From Actinomycetota bacterium (GTDB taxonomy: Bacteria > Actinomycetota > Acidimicrobiia > Acidimicrobiales > Ilumatobacteraceae): a stretch of DNA of 64,000 bases. The notes below the pieces were generated by a model. That model had not been told where the DNA came from, did no database searches, and was given only the letters and a program-made list of their open reading frames with translations. The position numbers and the translations under genes are program-made. The stretch spans positions 1 to 64,000 of the forward strand of contig WLIV01000001.1 in assembly GCA_009702045.1 (NCBI GenBank), given 5' to 3'. Of this stretch, positions 17,095-25,620 are shown piece by piece (positions within the stretch are counted from its first letter, which is position 1; each line of letters begins with the position of its first letter).

Positions 17095-18498
17095 ATGACG
17101 TCCTTCGACCTCGACCTCAGTAAGTACAACCTGGGCTGGAGCGACACCGACGTCGAATACGCGTTCAAACCGGCCAAGGGTCTGGACCAGGGTGTGGTCG
17201 ACCAGATCAGCTGGTGGAAGGGCGAGCCGCGGTGGATGTCCGACATGCGCCAGCGCAGCCTGCGCACGTTCGAGCGCAAGCCGATGGCCGAATGGTTCGC
17301 GATCAACATGCCCGATATCGACTTCCAGGACATCTACTACTACCTGCGGCCGGCCAACGCCCAGGTCAGCGAGTGGGACGATCTGCCCGAGCAGATGAAG
17401 GCCACGTACGAGAAGTTGGGCATTCCCGAAGCCGAGCGTAAGTACCTCGCTGGCGTCACCGCCCAGTACGAGTCCGAGGTCGTCTTCCACCGCAACCGTG
17501 AAGACCTCGAGCGCCGCGGGATCTTGTTCTGCGACATGGACACTGCGCTGCGCGAGTACCCCGAACTGGTGAAGCAGTACTTCGGCACGGTCATCCCCTC
17601 CGCCGACAACAAGTTCTCCGCGTTGAACACCGCCGTGTGGAGCGGTGGCTCGTTCATCTACATCCCGCCGGGTGTCGAGTGCGAGATGCCGTTGCAGGCC
17701 TACTTCCGCATCAACAGCGAGAACGCCGGTCAGTTCGAGCGCACGCTGATCATCGCCGACGAGGGCAGCCAGGTGCACTACATCGAGGGCTGCTCGGCCC
17801 CGGTGTACACCAAGGATTCGCTGCACTCGGCCGTGGTCGAGATCATCGTCAAGCCGTCAGCCCGTGTCACCTACACGACCATCCAGAACTGGTCGCCGAA
17901 CGTCTACAACCTCGTCACCAAGCGTGCCCGGGTGGAGGCTGAGGGCCACATGGAGTGGATCGACGGCAACATCGGCTCGAAGCTGACCATGAAGTACCCC
18001 AGCGTCTATCTGGTCGGCCCGAAGGCCACCGGCGAAGTGCTCAGCGTCGCCTACGCTGGCGCTGGCCAGCACCAGGACGCTGGCGCCAAGATGGTCCACG
18101 CTGCGCCCGAGACCACCTCCAAGATCGTCTCCAAGAGCATCTCCAAGGACGGCGGCATCACCGCCTACCGCGGCCTCGTGCGCATCGAGGAAGGTGCCTA
18201 CGGCTGCAAGAGCCATGTGCAGTGCGACGCGCTGATCCTCGACGACCAGAGCGAAAGCCGCACCTTCCCGTACATGGAAGTTGGCGAACGCGACGCACAG
18301 ATCGGCCACGAGGCCACCGTCTCGAAGATCGCCGACGAGCAGTTGTTCTACCTGATGTCGCGTGGTCTGTCGCAGGAGCAGGCGATGGGCATGGTGGTCA
18401 ATGGCTTCATCGAGCCGATCACCCGCACGCTGCCGATGGAGTACGCGGTCGAGTGGAGTCGCCTGATCGAGTTGCAGATGGAAGGCTCCGTCGGCTGA
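17095..18498 (+). CDS. sufB: Fe-S cluster scaffold subunit SufB
   Basis: 467 residues. SufB forms the SufBC2D scaffold on which iron-sulfur clusters are built. The N-terminal segment YNLGWSDTDVEYAFKPAKGL and the beta-helix region with FIYIPPGVECEMPLQAYFRIN and VHYIEGCSAPVYTKDSLH are typical. The cluster-assembly Cys is in YGCKSHVQCDALILDD near the C terminus. The ATG is preceded by GGAG at proper spacing, so this transcript has a leader. It is separated from sufD by 2 kb holding two unrelated-looking genes. In many Actinobacteria the SufR repressor sits upstream of sufB; here a metallopeptidase does. Confidence 0.95.
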   Translation: MTSFDLDLSKYNLGWSDTDVEYAFKPAKGLDQGVVDQISWWKGEPRWMSDMRQRSLRTFERKPMAEWFAINMPDIDFQDIYYYLRPANAQVSEWDDLPEQMKATYEKLGIPEAERKYLAGVTAQYESEVVFHRNREDLERRGILFCDMDTALREYPELVKQYFGTVIPSADNKFSALNTAVWSGGSFIYIPPGVECEMPLQAYFRINSENAGQFERTLIIADEGSQVHYIEGCSAPVYTKDSLHSAVVEIIVKPSARVTYTTIQNWSPNVYNLVTKRARVEAEGHMEWIDGNIGSKLTMKYPSVYLVGPKATGEVLSVAYAGAGQHQDAGAKMVHAAPETTSKIVSKSISKDGGITAYRGLVRIEEGAYGCKSHVQCDALILDDQSESRTFPYMEVGERDAQIGHEATVSKIADEQLFYLMSRGLSQEQAMGMVVNGFIEPITRTLPMEYAVEWSRLIELQMEGSVG

Positions 18499-18519
18499 CG
18501 CTGATCGGGGTCGGGTGCC

Positions 18520-19926
18520 TTAGCACTCGACGATGTTGACCGCAACTGGCGCGGGGAGTCGATCGCGGAACGTGACCGCAAGGCCGCCGCGGGCCGTCTC
18601 TTTGTACTTCTCGTGCATATCGCGTCCGGTGTCGCGCATAGTGGCGATGGCCTGATCGAGTGACACCAGGTGTGTGCCGTCGCCGTGAAGCGCGAGACGG
18701 GCGGCGTTGATCGCCTTCATCGCTGCCATCGCGTTGCGCTCGATACATGGCACCTGCACCAGACCGCCGATTGGGTCGCACGTCAGGCCGAGGTTGTGCT
18801 CGAGGGCGATCTCGGCGGCGTTCTCCACTTGTTCCGGCGTGCCGCCCAGCACCTCGGCCAGCCCGGCGGCGGCCATCGCGCAGGCAGAACCGACCTCGCC
18901 TTGGCAACCGACTTCGGCGCCGGAGATGGAGGCGTTCATCTTGAACAACGCGCCGACGGCTGCGGCAGTGAGCAGGAACCGCATCGCTCCGTCGTCGTTG
19001 GCTCCGGGCACGAAGCGTTCGTAGTACATCAGCACGGCGGGCACGATGCCAGCCGCTCCGTTGGTGGGGGCAGTGACCACCCGCCCGCCTGCCGCATTCT
19101 CCTCGTTCACTGCGAGTGCGAACAGGTTCACCCAGTCGAGCGCCGCCAACGGGTCGGCCGGGCCATCCGCGGCGGCCAGCAACGAGCGTTGCAGCGCTGC
19201 TGCGCGTCGCTGCACATGGAGACCGCCCGGCAACTCGCCCTCGTTGCGGCAGCCGCGCTCGACACAGTCGTACATGGCAGTGCGGAGCGCGGTGAGCTCG
19301 AAGTCGATCTCTGCATCGGTGCGCCGCACGCGTTCATTGGCGCGCACGATTTGGCTGATGGGCAGTGCGGTGGCAGCGCACATCGAGAGCAGTTGCTCGG
19401 CTGAGCGGTACTCGTACGGGACGGTGACCGAGGCGGCAATCTCGCGAACCAACTCATCGTCATCCACCACGAAGCCGCCGCCCACGGAGTAGTAGCGGAG
19501 TTCGGCGATCAGTGTTCCCGTCGCCCCGAACGCCTCGAACCGCATTCCGTTCGGATGCCCGGGCAACGTCTCGTCGGCGTGCATCAGCACATCGGCGTTC
19601 GCATCGAACGACACCGGCACCTGGCCCAAGAGCAGCAGCTTCGCGTCCGATTCGATGCGGTGCAGGATGTCGGCGATGTCGTCGGGGTCGATTGACTGCG
19701 GCTCGGCACCGGCAAGCCCGAGGATCACGGCCGGGATCGTGCCGTGGCCGACGCCTGTTGCAGCGAGCGAGCCATAGAGATGTGCTCGTACGCGTTGTAC
19801 TTCGGCGAGCGGGGCGACCTCGGCGCAGCGTTGGAGGAAGCGTCGGGCTGCGCGCATCGGACCCACCGTGTGAGAACTGGACGGTCCGATGCCGATGCGG
19901 AAGAGTTCGAACACGCTGATCGTCAT
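18520..19926 (-). CDS. sdaA: L-serine ammonia-lyase, single-chain Fe-S type
   Basis: 468 residues. It converts L-serine to pyruvate and ammonia using an oxygen-sensitive 4Fe-4S cluster. The opening ISVFELFRIGIGPSSSHTVG and the conserved TAPTNGAAGIVPAVL, GAEVGCQGEVGSACAMA and CDPIGGLVQVPCIERN segments are diagnostic; Cys in the last two are the cluster ligands. Both alpha and beta domains are in one chain as in E. coli SdaA. The gene is inverted between sufB and sufD. Being an iron-sulfur enzyme it is a client of the Suf system, but co-regulation is unlikely given its orientation. Confidence 0.93.
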   Translation of the reverse strand: MTISVFELFRIGIGPSSSHTVGPMRAARRFLQRCAEVAPLAEVQRVRAHLYGSLAATGVGHGTIPAVILGLAGAEPQSIDPDDIADILHRIESDAKLLLLGQVPVSFDANADVLMHADETLPGHPNGMRFEAFGATGTLIAELRYYSVGGGFVVDDDELVREIAASVTVPYEYRSAEQLLSMCAATALPISQIVRANERVRRTDAEIDFELTALRTAMYDCVERGCRNEGELPGGLHVQRRAAALQRSLLAAADGPADPLAALDWVNLFALAVNEENAAGGRVVTAPTNGAAGIVPAVLMYYERFVPGANDDGAMRFLLTAAAVGALFKMNASISGAEVGCQGEVGSACAMAAAGLAEVLGGTPEQVENAAEIALEHNLGLTCDPIGGLVQVPCIERNAMAAMKAINAARLALHGDGTHLVSLDQAIATMRDTGRDMHEKYKETARGGLAVTFRDRLPAPVAVNIVEC

Positions 19927-19986
19927 GGCACGCGGGACTGTAGTGGCCGCAGTGGATGGTCGGTGGCACGGTGCCAGAATGGACGT

Positions 19987-20343
19987 ATGCCCATGCGTCA
20001 GGAGTGCAAGCACTTCGAGAGCCGCACGTACCCGAGCGGCGAAACGGTGCGCAAGTGCGACCTGGATCTCGCGCCGGAGGCGCCGTGGCGCTGCCCAGCG
20101 AACTGCCCAGCGTTCGAACGGCGGATGGACGTTGGCTGGACCTACGGAACCATGGTGTCGCCCAAGACTCCTGACGAGCCGCCAGGACTCGACGACGGAT
20201 CAGCGGCGGCGTTGTTGGACGAGGCGGAGGAGTTCCTGCGCGACGTCGGCCCGCAGGTGGCTGCCGAGGTGCGCGCCGAGCAGGACGCCCTCGACGCTCA
20301 CCGCGGTCGTTCCTGGAAGCGCCTGTTCCGTCGCAAACCCTGA
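19987..20343 (+). CDS. Cys-rich small protein of unknown function beside sufD
   Basis: 118 residues. Four or five Cys fall in the first half: QECKHFES, RKCDLDL and WRCPANCPAFERR. The spacing suggests a metal or Fe-S site. The second half is an acidic helix (AAALLDEAEEFLRDVGPQVAAEV) ending in a basic tail (RSWKRLFRRKP). CAGAAT-like -10 (19975-19980) lies six bases before the ATG, implying a leaderless start. I do not recognise a named family. Its position between sufB and sufD and its Cys pattern make a role connected with iron-sulfur assembly worth testing. Confidence 0.7.
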   Translation: MPMRQECKHFESRTYPSGETVRKCDLDLAPEAPWRCPANCPAFERRMDVGWTYGTMVSPKTPDEPPGLDDGSAAALLDEAEEFLRDVGPQVAAEVRAEQDALDAHRGRSWKRLFRRKP

Positions 20344-20346
20344 CCC

Positions 20347-20399
20347 GTGCGAGTGCCACGCCCCCGGTGCGAGTGCCACGGCCCCGGTGCGAGTGCCAC
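20347..20399. repeat. Three tandem 20-bp repeats
   Basis: The 13-mer GTGCGAGTGCCAC occurs at 20347, 20367 and 20387, an exact 20-bp period (about two helical turns), with C-rich spacers. A near-complement (GTGACACTCG) lies at about 20438-20447, so the last repeat could pair with it as a hairpin after the Cys-rich gene. The stretch between this gene and sufD otherwise holds only the sufD promoter. Confidence 0.6.
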
Positions 20400-20488
20400 C
20401 GGTGCACCCGAGTGGGAGCTGACACGCTGGGTGACGCGTGACACTCGAAAGCCGGTGGGCGACGGTCCCGAGCGACGTGGGGATTAAC

Positions 20489-20507
20489 ACTACGGGCGTA
20501 GTAGAAT
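20489..20507 (+). promoter_or_regulatory. sufD promoter with ACTAC-N4-GTAGT dyad
   Basis: The dyad ACTAC/GTAGT spans 20489-20502 and runs into a -10 hexamer TAGAAT (20502-20507). The GTG start is seven bases later, with no Shine-Dalgarno sequence, so transcription should begin at the start codon. A bound repressor would cover the -10. Confidence 0.55.
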
Positions 20508-20514
20508 TGCACTC

Positions 20515-21648
20515 GTGTCTGCGCTCCTGACCCACGCCGTCGATCCCGCAGCAGCCGAGCGCGCTGCGGCGATGACGCTCCCATCTCCCGACCAAGAAGT
20601 GTGGCGTTACAGCCGCATTGCCGAACTCGACCTCGCCTCCTATGCGCCAGCGGCCGTGCGCACGACGATCTCCGGTGCCGACTCGCTGCTCGTCGCCGAC
20701 CCGTCGCTGGTGGCCGAGCTCGTCGCTGGAATGACCGTGCACGATGTGTTCGACGAGTTGAACGCCGCCTACCAACACACGGTGGCCATCAGCGTGCCTG
20801 CCGGCAAGGTGCTGGCTGAGCCGATCGTGATCACTCACCACATCTCACTCGAGGACAATGGCCGGGCGCTCTACCCGCGCTTGGTGATCCATGGCGGTCA
20901 GGACAGCGAGTTCACGGTGGTCGAGCGCTTCGAGTCGCACCCCGATGTGGATGCGCTGATCGTCCCTCGCCTGGTGTTGCACGCTGCGCAGGCTGCCCGC
21001 GTGTCGTACTTGGGCATCAACCTGTTGGGCGACAACGTCTGGCAGCTGGGCCACCAGCAGGCCACCGGCGAACGCGACAGCACTACGTTGCTGGCCACGG
21101 TGGCACTGGGTGGCGACTACGCACGTGTGCGTACCGATGCCCGCCTCGTAGGCCAGGGCGGCAGCACCAAGCAGATCGCGCTGTACTACGCCGACGGCCA
21201 CCAGATGCACGACTTCCGCACGCTGCAGGACCACATCGCGCCGCGTACCTCCAGCGACCTGTTGTTCAAAGGTGCGGTGCAGGACACGGCGAAGAGCGTG
21301 TACACCGGCCTCATCCGCATCCGTGAAGCGGCCAAGGGCAGCGTCGCCTACCAGACGAACCGCAACCTGACCCTCAGCGAGGGGGCGTGGGCCGAAAGTG
21401 TGCCCAACCTCGACATCAGGACCAACGAGGTCAAGTGCAGCCACGCCAGTACGGTCGGGCCGATCGACGACGAGCAGCGTTTCTATCTCGAGAGTCGTGG
21501 GATCCCGCCCGAGGTCGCCGAGCGTCTCGTGGTGCTGGGCTTCTTTGACGACGTCCTGAGCCTGCTGCCAGTGGGCGGTCTGCGGGCCGATTTGCGCACC
21601 CGCGTTGCCGCCAAACTGCAGCGCCGCCTTCCCAAGGCGATTGCATGA
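20515..21648 (+). CDS. sufD: Fe-S assembly protein SufD
   Basis: 377 residues, the partner of SufB in the SufBC2D complex. Typical features are WRYSRIAELDL near the N terminus, a beta-helix core, and the C-terminal RTNEVKCSHASTVGPIDDEQ and FYLESRGIPPEVAERLVVLGFF, which carry the conserved His. The GTG start is leaderless from TAGAAT. It overlaps the Rieske gene by 4 nt and begins the three-gene operon sufD-Rieske-sufC. Confidence 0.95.
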   Translation: MSALLTHAVDPAAAERAAAMTLPSPDQEVWRYSRIAELDLASYAPAAVRTTISGADSLLVADPSLVAELVAGMTVHDVFDELNAAYQHTVAISVPAGKVLAEPIVITHHISLEDNGRALYPRLVIHGGQDSEFTVVERFESHPDVDALIVPRLVLHAAQAARVSYLGINLLGDNVWQLGHQQATGERDSTTLLATVALGGDYARVRTDARLVGQGGSTKQIALYYADGHQMHDFRTLQDHIAPRTSSDLLFKGAVQDTAKSVYTGLIRIREAAKGSVAYQTNRNLTLSEGAWAESVPNLDIRTNEVKCSHASTVGPIDDEQRFYLESRGIPPEVAERLVVLGFFDDVLSLLPVGGLRADLRTRVAAKLQRRLPKAIA

Positions 21649-21971
21649 GCGCCGTCGCCGTCTGCAAGTTGTCCGACCTGGCACCCGGTAGCGCCGCCAA
21701 GTTCCAGGTGGGAGACCGTGCGGTCGCTGTCGTGCGCCTCGGCGACGACGTCTACGCGATCGGCGACATGTGCAGTCATGCCGAGATCTCGCTCGCCGAT
21801 GGTGAAGTGCTGGCCGATGACTGCGAGATCGAATGCTGGAAACACGGCAGTCGCTTCAGCCTGAAGACCGGTGTGCCGCAGACGCTGCCTGCCACGGTTC
21901 CTGTTGCCGTGTACATCGCCCGCGTGGTCGACGGCATGGTGGAGATCGAGACGGAAGGGGCTGCAGCATGA
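21645..21971 (+). CDS. Rieske [2Fe-2S] ferredoxin of the suf operon
   Basis: 108 residues. The Rieske cluster motif is intact: CSH at residues about 44-46 and CWKH about 18 residues later, giving C-x-H and C-x2-H. The rest is the small Rieske ferredoxin fold. Such a gene between sufD and sufC is common in Actinobacteria and may supply electrons for cluster assembly. ATGA overlaps link it to both neighbours. Confidence 0.9.
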   Translation: MSAVAVCKLSDLAPGSAAKFQVGDRAVAVVRLGDDVYAIGDMCSHAEISLADGEVLADDCEIECWKHGSRFSLKTGVPQTLPATVPVAVYIARVVDGMVEIETEGAAA

Positions 21972-22768
21972 GCACGCTGGAGATCAAGGGGTTGGTGGCG
22001 TCGGTCGCCGGTCAGCAGATCCTCAATGGCATCGACCTCACGGTGCGGTCGGGCGAGGTGCACGCGATCATGGGGCCGAACGGCGCAGGGAAGAGCACGC
22101 TGTCGGCCGTCATCATGGGCAAGCCCGGCTACACAGTTCATGCTGGCGAGGTGCTGCTCGACGGTGTCGACCTGCTGACGTTGCCGGCATGGCAGCGGGC
22201 CCAAGCAGGGATGCATCTGGTGATGCAGTACCCGAGCGAGGTGCCCGGCGTGGGCCTTGCCGACATGCTCGCCGAGGCGTACGCCGCGCGCGGCCGCTCC
22301 GTCGAAGGTCTGGCTGCTTCGGTGGCCGACGAGGCCGAACGTATCCACTTCCCGGTGGCCTTGCTCGACCGTTCGTTGAACGTCGACTTGAGCGGCGGCG
22401 AGAAGAAGCGCAACGAGACGTTGCAGCTCGCATTGCTCCAGCCGAAATTCGCGATCCTCGACGAACTCGACTCGGGTCTCGACATCGACGCGTTGCGTGA
22501 TTGCTCGCGCCGCGTGGAGGATGCCACGAACGACACGGGTCCCAATGGTGGGCTCGGAGTGATCGCTATCACGCATTACAATCGTCTGCTCGAAGAACTG
22601 CACCCCGACCATGTGCATATTCTGGTCAAGGGTCGCATTGTTGAATCGGGCGGCCCCGAACTGGCCGACCGCCTCGAGATCGAGGGCTACGAAGCCTTCG
22701 CTGGCGCCGACGCGGCCCCACCCGCTGCGCCGAAGAAGCCCAGCCTCGACGACCTCTTCGCGCTGTAG
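21968..22768 (+). CDS. sufC: SufC ATPase of the Fe-S assembly complex
   Basis: 266 residues, ABC-type ATPase. Walker A is GPNGAGKST, the signature is LSGGEKKRNE (the SufC form of LSGGQ), Walker B is FAILDELDSGLD and the switch His is in ITHYNRLLEEL. The C terminus carries an Ala/Pro-rich extension ending KKPSLDDLFAL. It starts on an ATGA overlap with the Rieske gene. sufS and sufU, which often follow, are absent here; a terminator comes next. Confidence 0.95.
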   Translation: MSTLEIKGLVASVAGQQILNGIDLTVRSGEVHAIMGPNGAGKSTLSAVIMGKPGYTVHAGEVLLDGVDLLTLPAWQRAQAGMHLVMQYPSEVPGVGLADMLAEAYAARGRSVEGLAASVADEAERIHFPVALLDRSLNVDLSGGEKKRNETLQLALLQPKFAILDELDSGLDIDALRDCSRRVEDATNDTGPNGGLGVIAITHYNRLLEELHPDHVHILVKGRIVESGGPELADRLEIEGYEAFAGADAAPPAAPKKPSLDDLFAL

Positions 22769-22812
22769 CTAGCCCGACGCGACTCGCAGCACCCCCGTCC
22801 GACACCGCGTTT

Positions 22813-22847
22813 GAAGGCGCAGCCGCACTGGGTGCGGCTGCGCCTTC
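22813..22847. terminator. Strong hairpin between sufC and the P-type ATPase
   Basis: A perfect 16-bp stem (GAAGGCGCAGCCGCAC and its complement) with a three-base TGG loop, placed between the convergent sufC and ATPase genes. There is no T-run on the plus side, but the stem would act in both directions. Confidence 0.8.
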
Positions 22848-22855
22848 ACACGCAG

Positions 22856-25420
22856 TCAGATGTGGCGGCGGGAGCGGATGATGACCTTGCGGGCTTCCTC
22901 GGCCCATACGACACTGCTGGCGACCAGGGCGCACACGAGCCACTGCACTGCGCTGATCGAGGTGGTGTCGAACAGGCGCTGCACGGGGCCGAAGTGTGAC
23001 ACGGCGAACTGCAGTGCCAGTACACCGGTCAGCGCCATCCACAGCCAGCGGTTCGTGAAGGTATCGCGGTGGAACACTGTGCGCGTGTCGTGACGGGCAT
23101 TGAGGATGTTGAAGAATTGGAATAGCACGAACGTGTTGAAGGCCATCGTGCCGGCCACCGAGGGAATGCCGGCCTCGACCGCCCCGCCTGGAGCGAACCG
23201 CAGCACCAGCAGGGTGCCGAGCGCCATCACTCCGGCCGACAACGCGACCGCTGCCCAGCGTTGGCGGGTGAGGATCTTCTCGCCGCTGGCACGAGGCGCG
23301 TGCTGCATCGTGTCGCCGTCGGCCGGGTCGACGCCGAGCGCCATGGCCGGTGGGCCGTCCATGATGATGTTTACCCAAAGGATCGCGATCGCGGTGAAGG
23401 GTTGTCCGTCGGCAATGCCGAGTGCCGATGTCAGCAGAAACAGCAACGCGAAGCCGAGCGTGGTGCTGAGCTGGAAGCGAACGAACTTCACGATGTTGGC
23501 GTAGATCGTGCGGCCACGTTCGACGGCCAGCACGATCGTGGCGAAGTTGTCGTCGGTGAGCACCATCGTGGCGGCCTCTTTGCTCACCTCGGTGCCGGTG
23601 ATGCCCATTGCGATGCCGAGGTCGGCTTTCTTCAGCGCGGGCGCATCGTTCACACCGTCGCCCGTCATCGCCACGACGTTGCCGCGCCGCTGCAGCGCGG
23701 CCACGAGGCGCATCTTGTGTTCCGGCGCGACGCGCGCGAACACGGCGATGTCGTCGATGCGCTGGTCGAGTTCGTCGTCGTCCATCTCCTCGAGCTCGGC
23801 ACCAGTGATCGCCTCGCCGTGTAGCCCGAGCTCTCGGCCGATCGCAGCAGCGGTGGCAGCGTGGTCGCCCGTGATCATCTTCACCTCGATGCCGGCACGG
23901 TGGGCGATGGCGATGGCATCTCGCGCCTCGGGGCGGGCGGGGTCAACGATGCCGACCAGCGCCAGCAAGGTGAGCCCGTGCAGCACGTCGGCCGGGTCGG
24001 CACCGCTGGCGGAGAACTCTCCCCATGCCTCAATGCTGAACTGGCGTTGCGCGACAGCGATGACGCGTTGTCCGTTGGCAGCGAAGCGATCGTGGTGCGG
24101 CATCAGCCCGCCGTGATGGATCGACCGTGCGAGCAGCACATCGGGGGCGCCTTTGGCAAGTACGCGCACGACGGTGTCGCCGTTGTCGTCGACGAACTGG
24201 TGCACAGTGGCCATGTACTTGTTCGCCGAATCGAATGGCACTTCCGCCAACCGGGGATGATCGGCGCGCAGCGACGCCACGTCGATACCGGAGTTGGTGG
24301 CGAACACCAGCAACGCGGTCTCGGTGGGATCGCCCACCCGCACCCACGCCCCTGTGTCGTCCTCGCGCACCTCGGCGTCGTTGCACAATGTCATCGCGAT
24401 CAACGCTGCGCCGCGCATGTCGGAATGCGCGGTGACGAAGTCGACAGCGGTCATCTCGTTCAGCGTCAGGGTGCCCGTCTTGTCGCTGCAAATCACCGTG
24501 GTACAGCCGAGGGTTTCCACCGACGCGAGGCGCTTCACGATTGCGTTGCGCTTGGCCATCTTCGACACACCGACGGCCAGCGTGACGACCGTGACGGCGG
24601 GCAGTCCCTCGGGGATCGCGGCGACAGCGAGTGCCACAGCGGTGAGTACCAACTGGCTGACCTCCTCACCGCGGATCAGACCGATCACGAACACGGCGGC
24701 AACGATCGCCCCGGCGAGCTTGGCCAGGCTGTGTGCCAGCCCATCGAGTTGCACCTGCAGCGGGGTCTTCTCGGCGGTGGTGTTGCGCAACAGGTCGGCG
24801 ATGCGGCCGATCTCGGTGTGCATCCCGGTGGCGGTCACCTCCATCTCGGCGCGCCCGCGGGTGACGGTGCTGTTCATGTGCGCCATCCACTTGCGCTCGG
24901 CCAACGGCGCCGTGTGAGGAGCGATCGTGTGGTCCTTCGCCACCGGCAGGCTCTCGCCGGTCAGTGCCGCCTCGTCCACCTCTAGGGCAACCGAGGCCAG
25001 CAGTCGCCCGTCGGCGGGAATGCGGTCACCGGCTTCCACCAGCACAACGTCGCCGGGCACGAGCTCGCGAGCGTCGACGGAGTGCAGCAGACCGTCGCGA
25101 CGCACTCTGGCGCGGGTGACGAGCATGCTGCGCAATGCCTCCAACGAAGCCTCGGCCCGGTTCTCCTGCACGAATCCGATAACGGCGTTGAGGATGACCA
25201 CGAACAGCACGACGAGTGGTGTCTTCACTTCGTGGGAGACCACGAACGCCACGACCGCAGCAGCGAGCAGGATCAGGATCAACAGGTCCTTGAACTGCGC
25301 GAGCAGACGCCGCCATGTGGGGATACGGGGGGCAGCAGCCAACTCGTTGGGGCCGTGCTCGGCGAACAGTCGCAGCACCTCTGCGGTGGAGAGGCCTGCT
25401 TGGGGGGAATCAGGATGCAT
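22856..25420 (-). CDS. Cation-transporting P-type ATPase (type II, Ca2+-like)
   Basis: 854 residues. The N-terminal part resembles the cation-ATPase N domain (LSTAEVLRLFAEHGPNELA). The actuator motif is TGES, the phosphorylation site is DKTGTLTLNE, the hinge is GDGVNDAPALK and the ion-binding helix has AIPEGLPAV, which is the type II (Ca2+, Na+/K+) signature. Ten membrane helices fit the hydropathy. The ATG at 25420 has AAGGA just upstream; a longer frame has no family sequence. It would export Ca2+ or Mn2+, but specificity cannot be fixed. Confidence 0.9.
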   Translation of the reverse strand: MHPDSPQAGLSTAEVLRLFAEHGPNELAAAPRIPTWRRLLAQFKDLLILILLAAAVVAFVVSHEVKTPLVVLFVVILNAVIGFVQENRAEASLEALRSMLVTRARVRRDGLLHSVDARELVPGDVVLVEAGDRIPADGRLLASVALEVDEAALTGESLPVAKDHTIAPHTAPLAERKWMAHMNSTVTRGRAEMEVTATGMHTEIGRIADLLRNTTAEKTPLQVQLDGLAHSLAKLAGAIVAAVFVIGLIRGEEVSQLVLTAVALAVAAIPEGLPAVTVVTLAVGVSKMAKRNAIVKRLASVETLGCTTVICSDKTGTLTLNEMTAVDFVTAHSDMRGAALIAMTLCNDAEVREDDTGAWVRVGDPTETALLVFATNSGIDVASLRADHPRLAEVPFDSANKYMATVHQFVDDNGDTVVRVLAKGAPDVLLARSIHHGGLMPHHDRFAANGQRVIAVAQRQFSIEAWGEFSASGADPADVLHGLTLLALVGIVDPARPEARDAIAIAHRAGIEVKMITGDHAATAAAIGRELGLHGEAITGAELEEMDDDELDQRIDDIAVFARVAPEHKMRLVAALQRRGNVVAMTGDGVNDAPALKKADLGIAMGITGTEVSKEAATMVLTDDNFATIVLAVERGRTIYANIVKFVRFQLSTTLGFALLFLLTSALGIADGQPFTAIAILWVNIIMDGPPAMALGVDPADGDTMQHAPRASGEKILTRQRWAAVALSAGVMALGTLLVLRFAPGGAVEAGIPSVAGTMAFNTFVLFQFFNILNARHDTRTVFHRDTFTNRWLWMALTGVLALQFAVSHFGPVQRLFDTTSISAVQWLVCALVASSVVWAEEARKVIIRSRRHI

Positions 25421-25606
25421 GGAGTTCCTTCGGACAATCTTGTGAGTGTTGCCGAAGGTCTCTCCCAGCCGCTCCTGACGGAATGGCTCACCGTCGCCGG
25501 GCGCAAGGCCGTGATGACGACAACGGTGTGACGGGATACTCCCCTTCACCCGGCATGGTACGGGGGAGTGCGGCGGCTGGCAACCGTTTCTCGTCACGCA
25601 TCTCGC

Positions 25607-25612
25607 TACGCT
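25607..25612 (+). promoter_or_regulatory. Predicted -10 of ybaK
   Basis: TACGCT lies eight bases before the ATG at 25621; no Shine-Dalgarno sequence is visible. The start is therefore near-leaderless. Confidence 0.35.
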
Positions 25613-25620
25613 CGCCAGGC

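Noticed and set aside
14944-17826. 960-residue minus-strand frame across sufB
   Set aside because: Only the part up to 16998 has a signal peptide and peptidase sequence; the rest is antisense of sufB.
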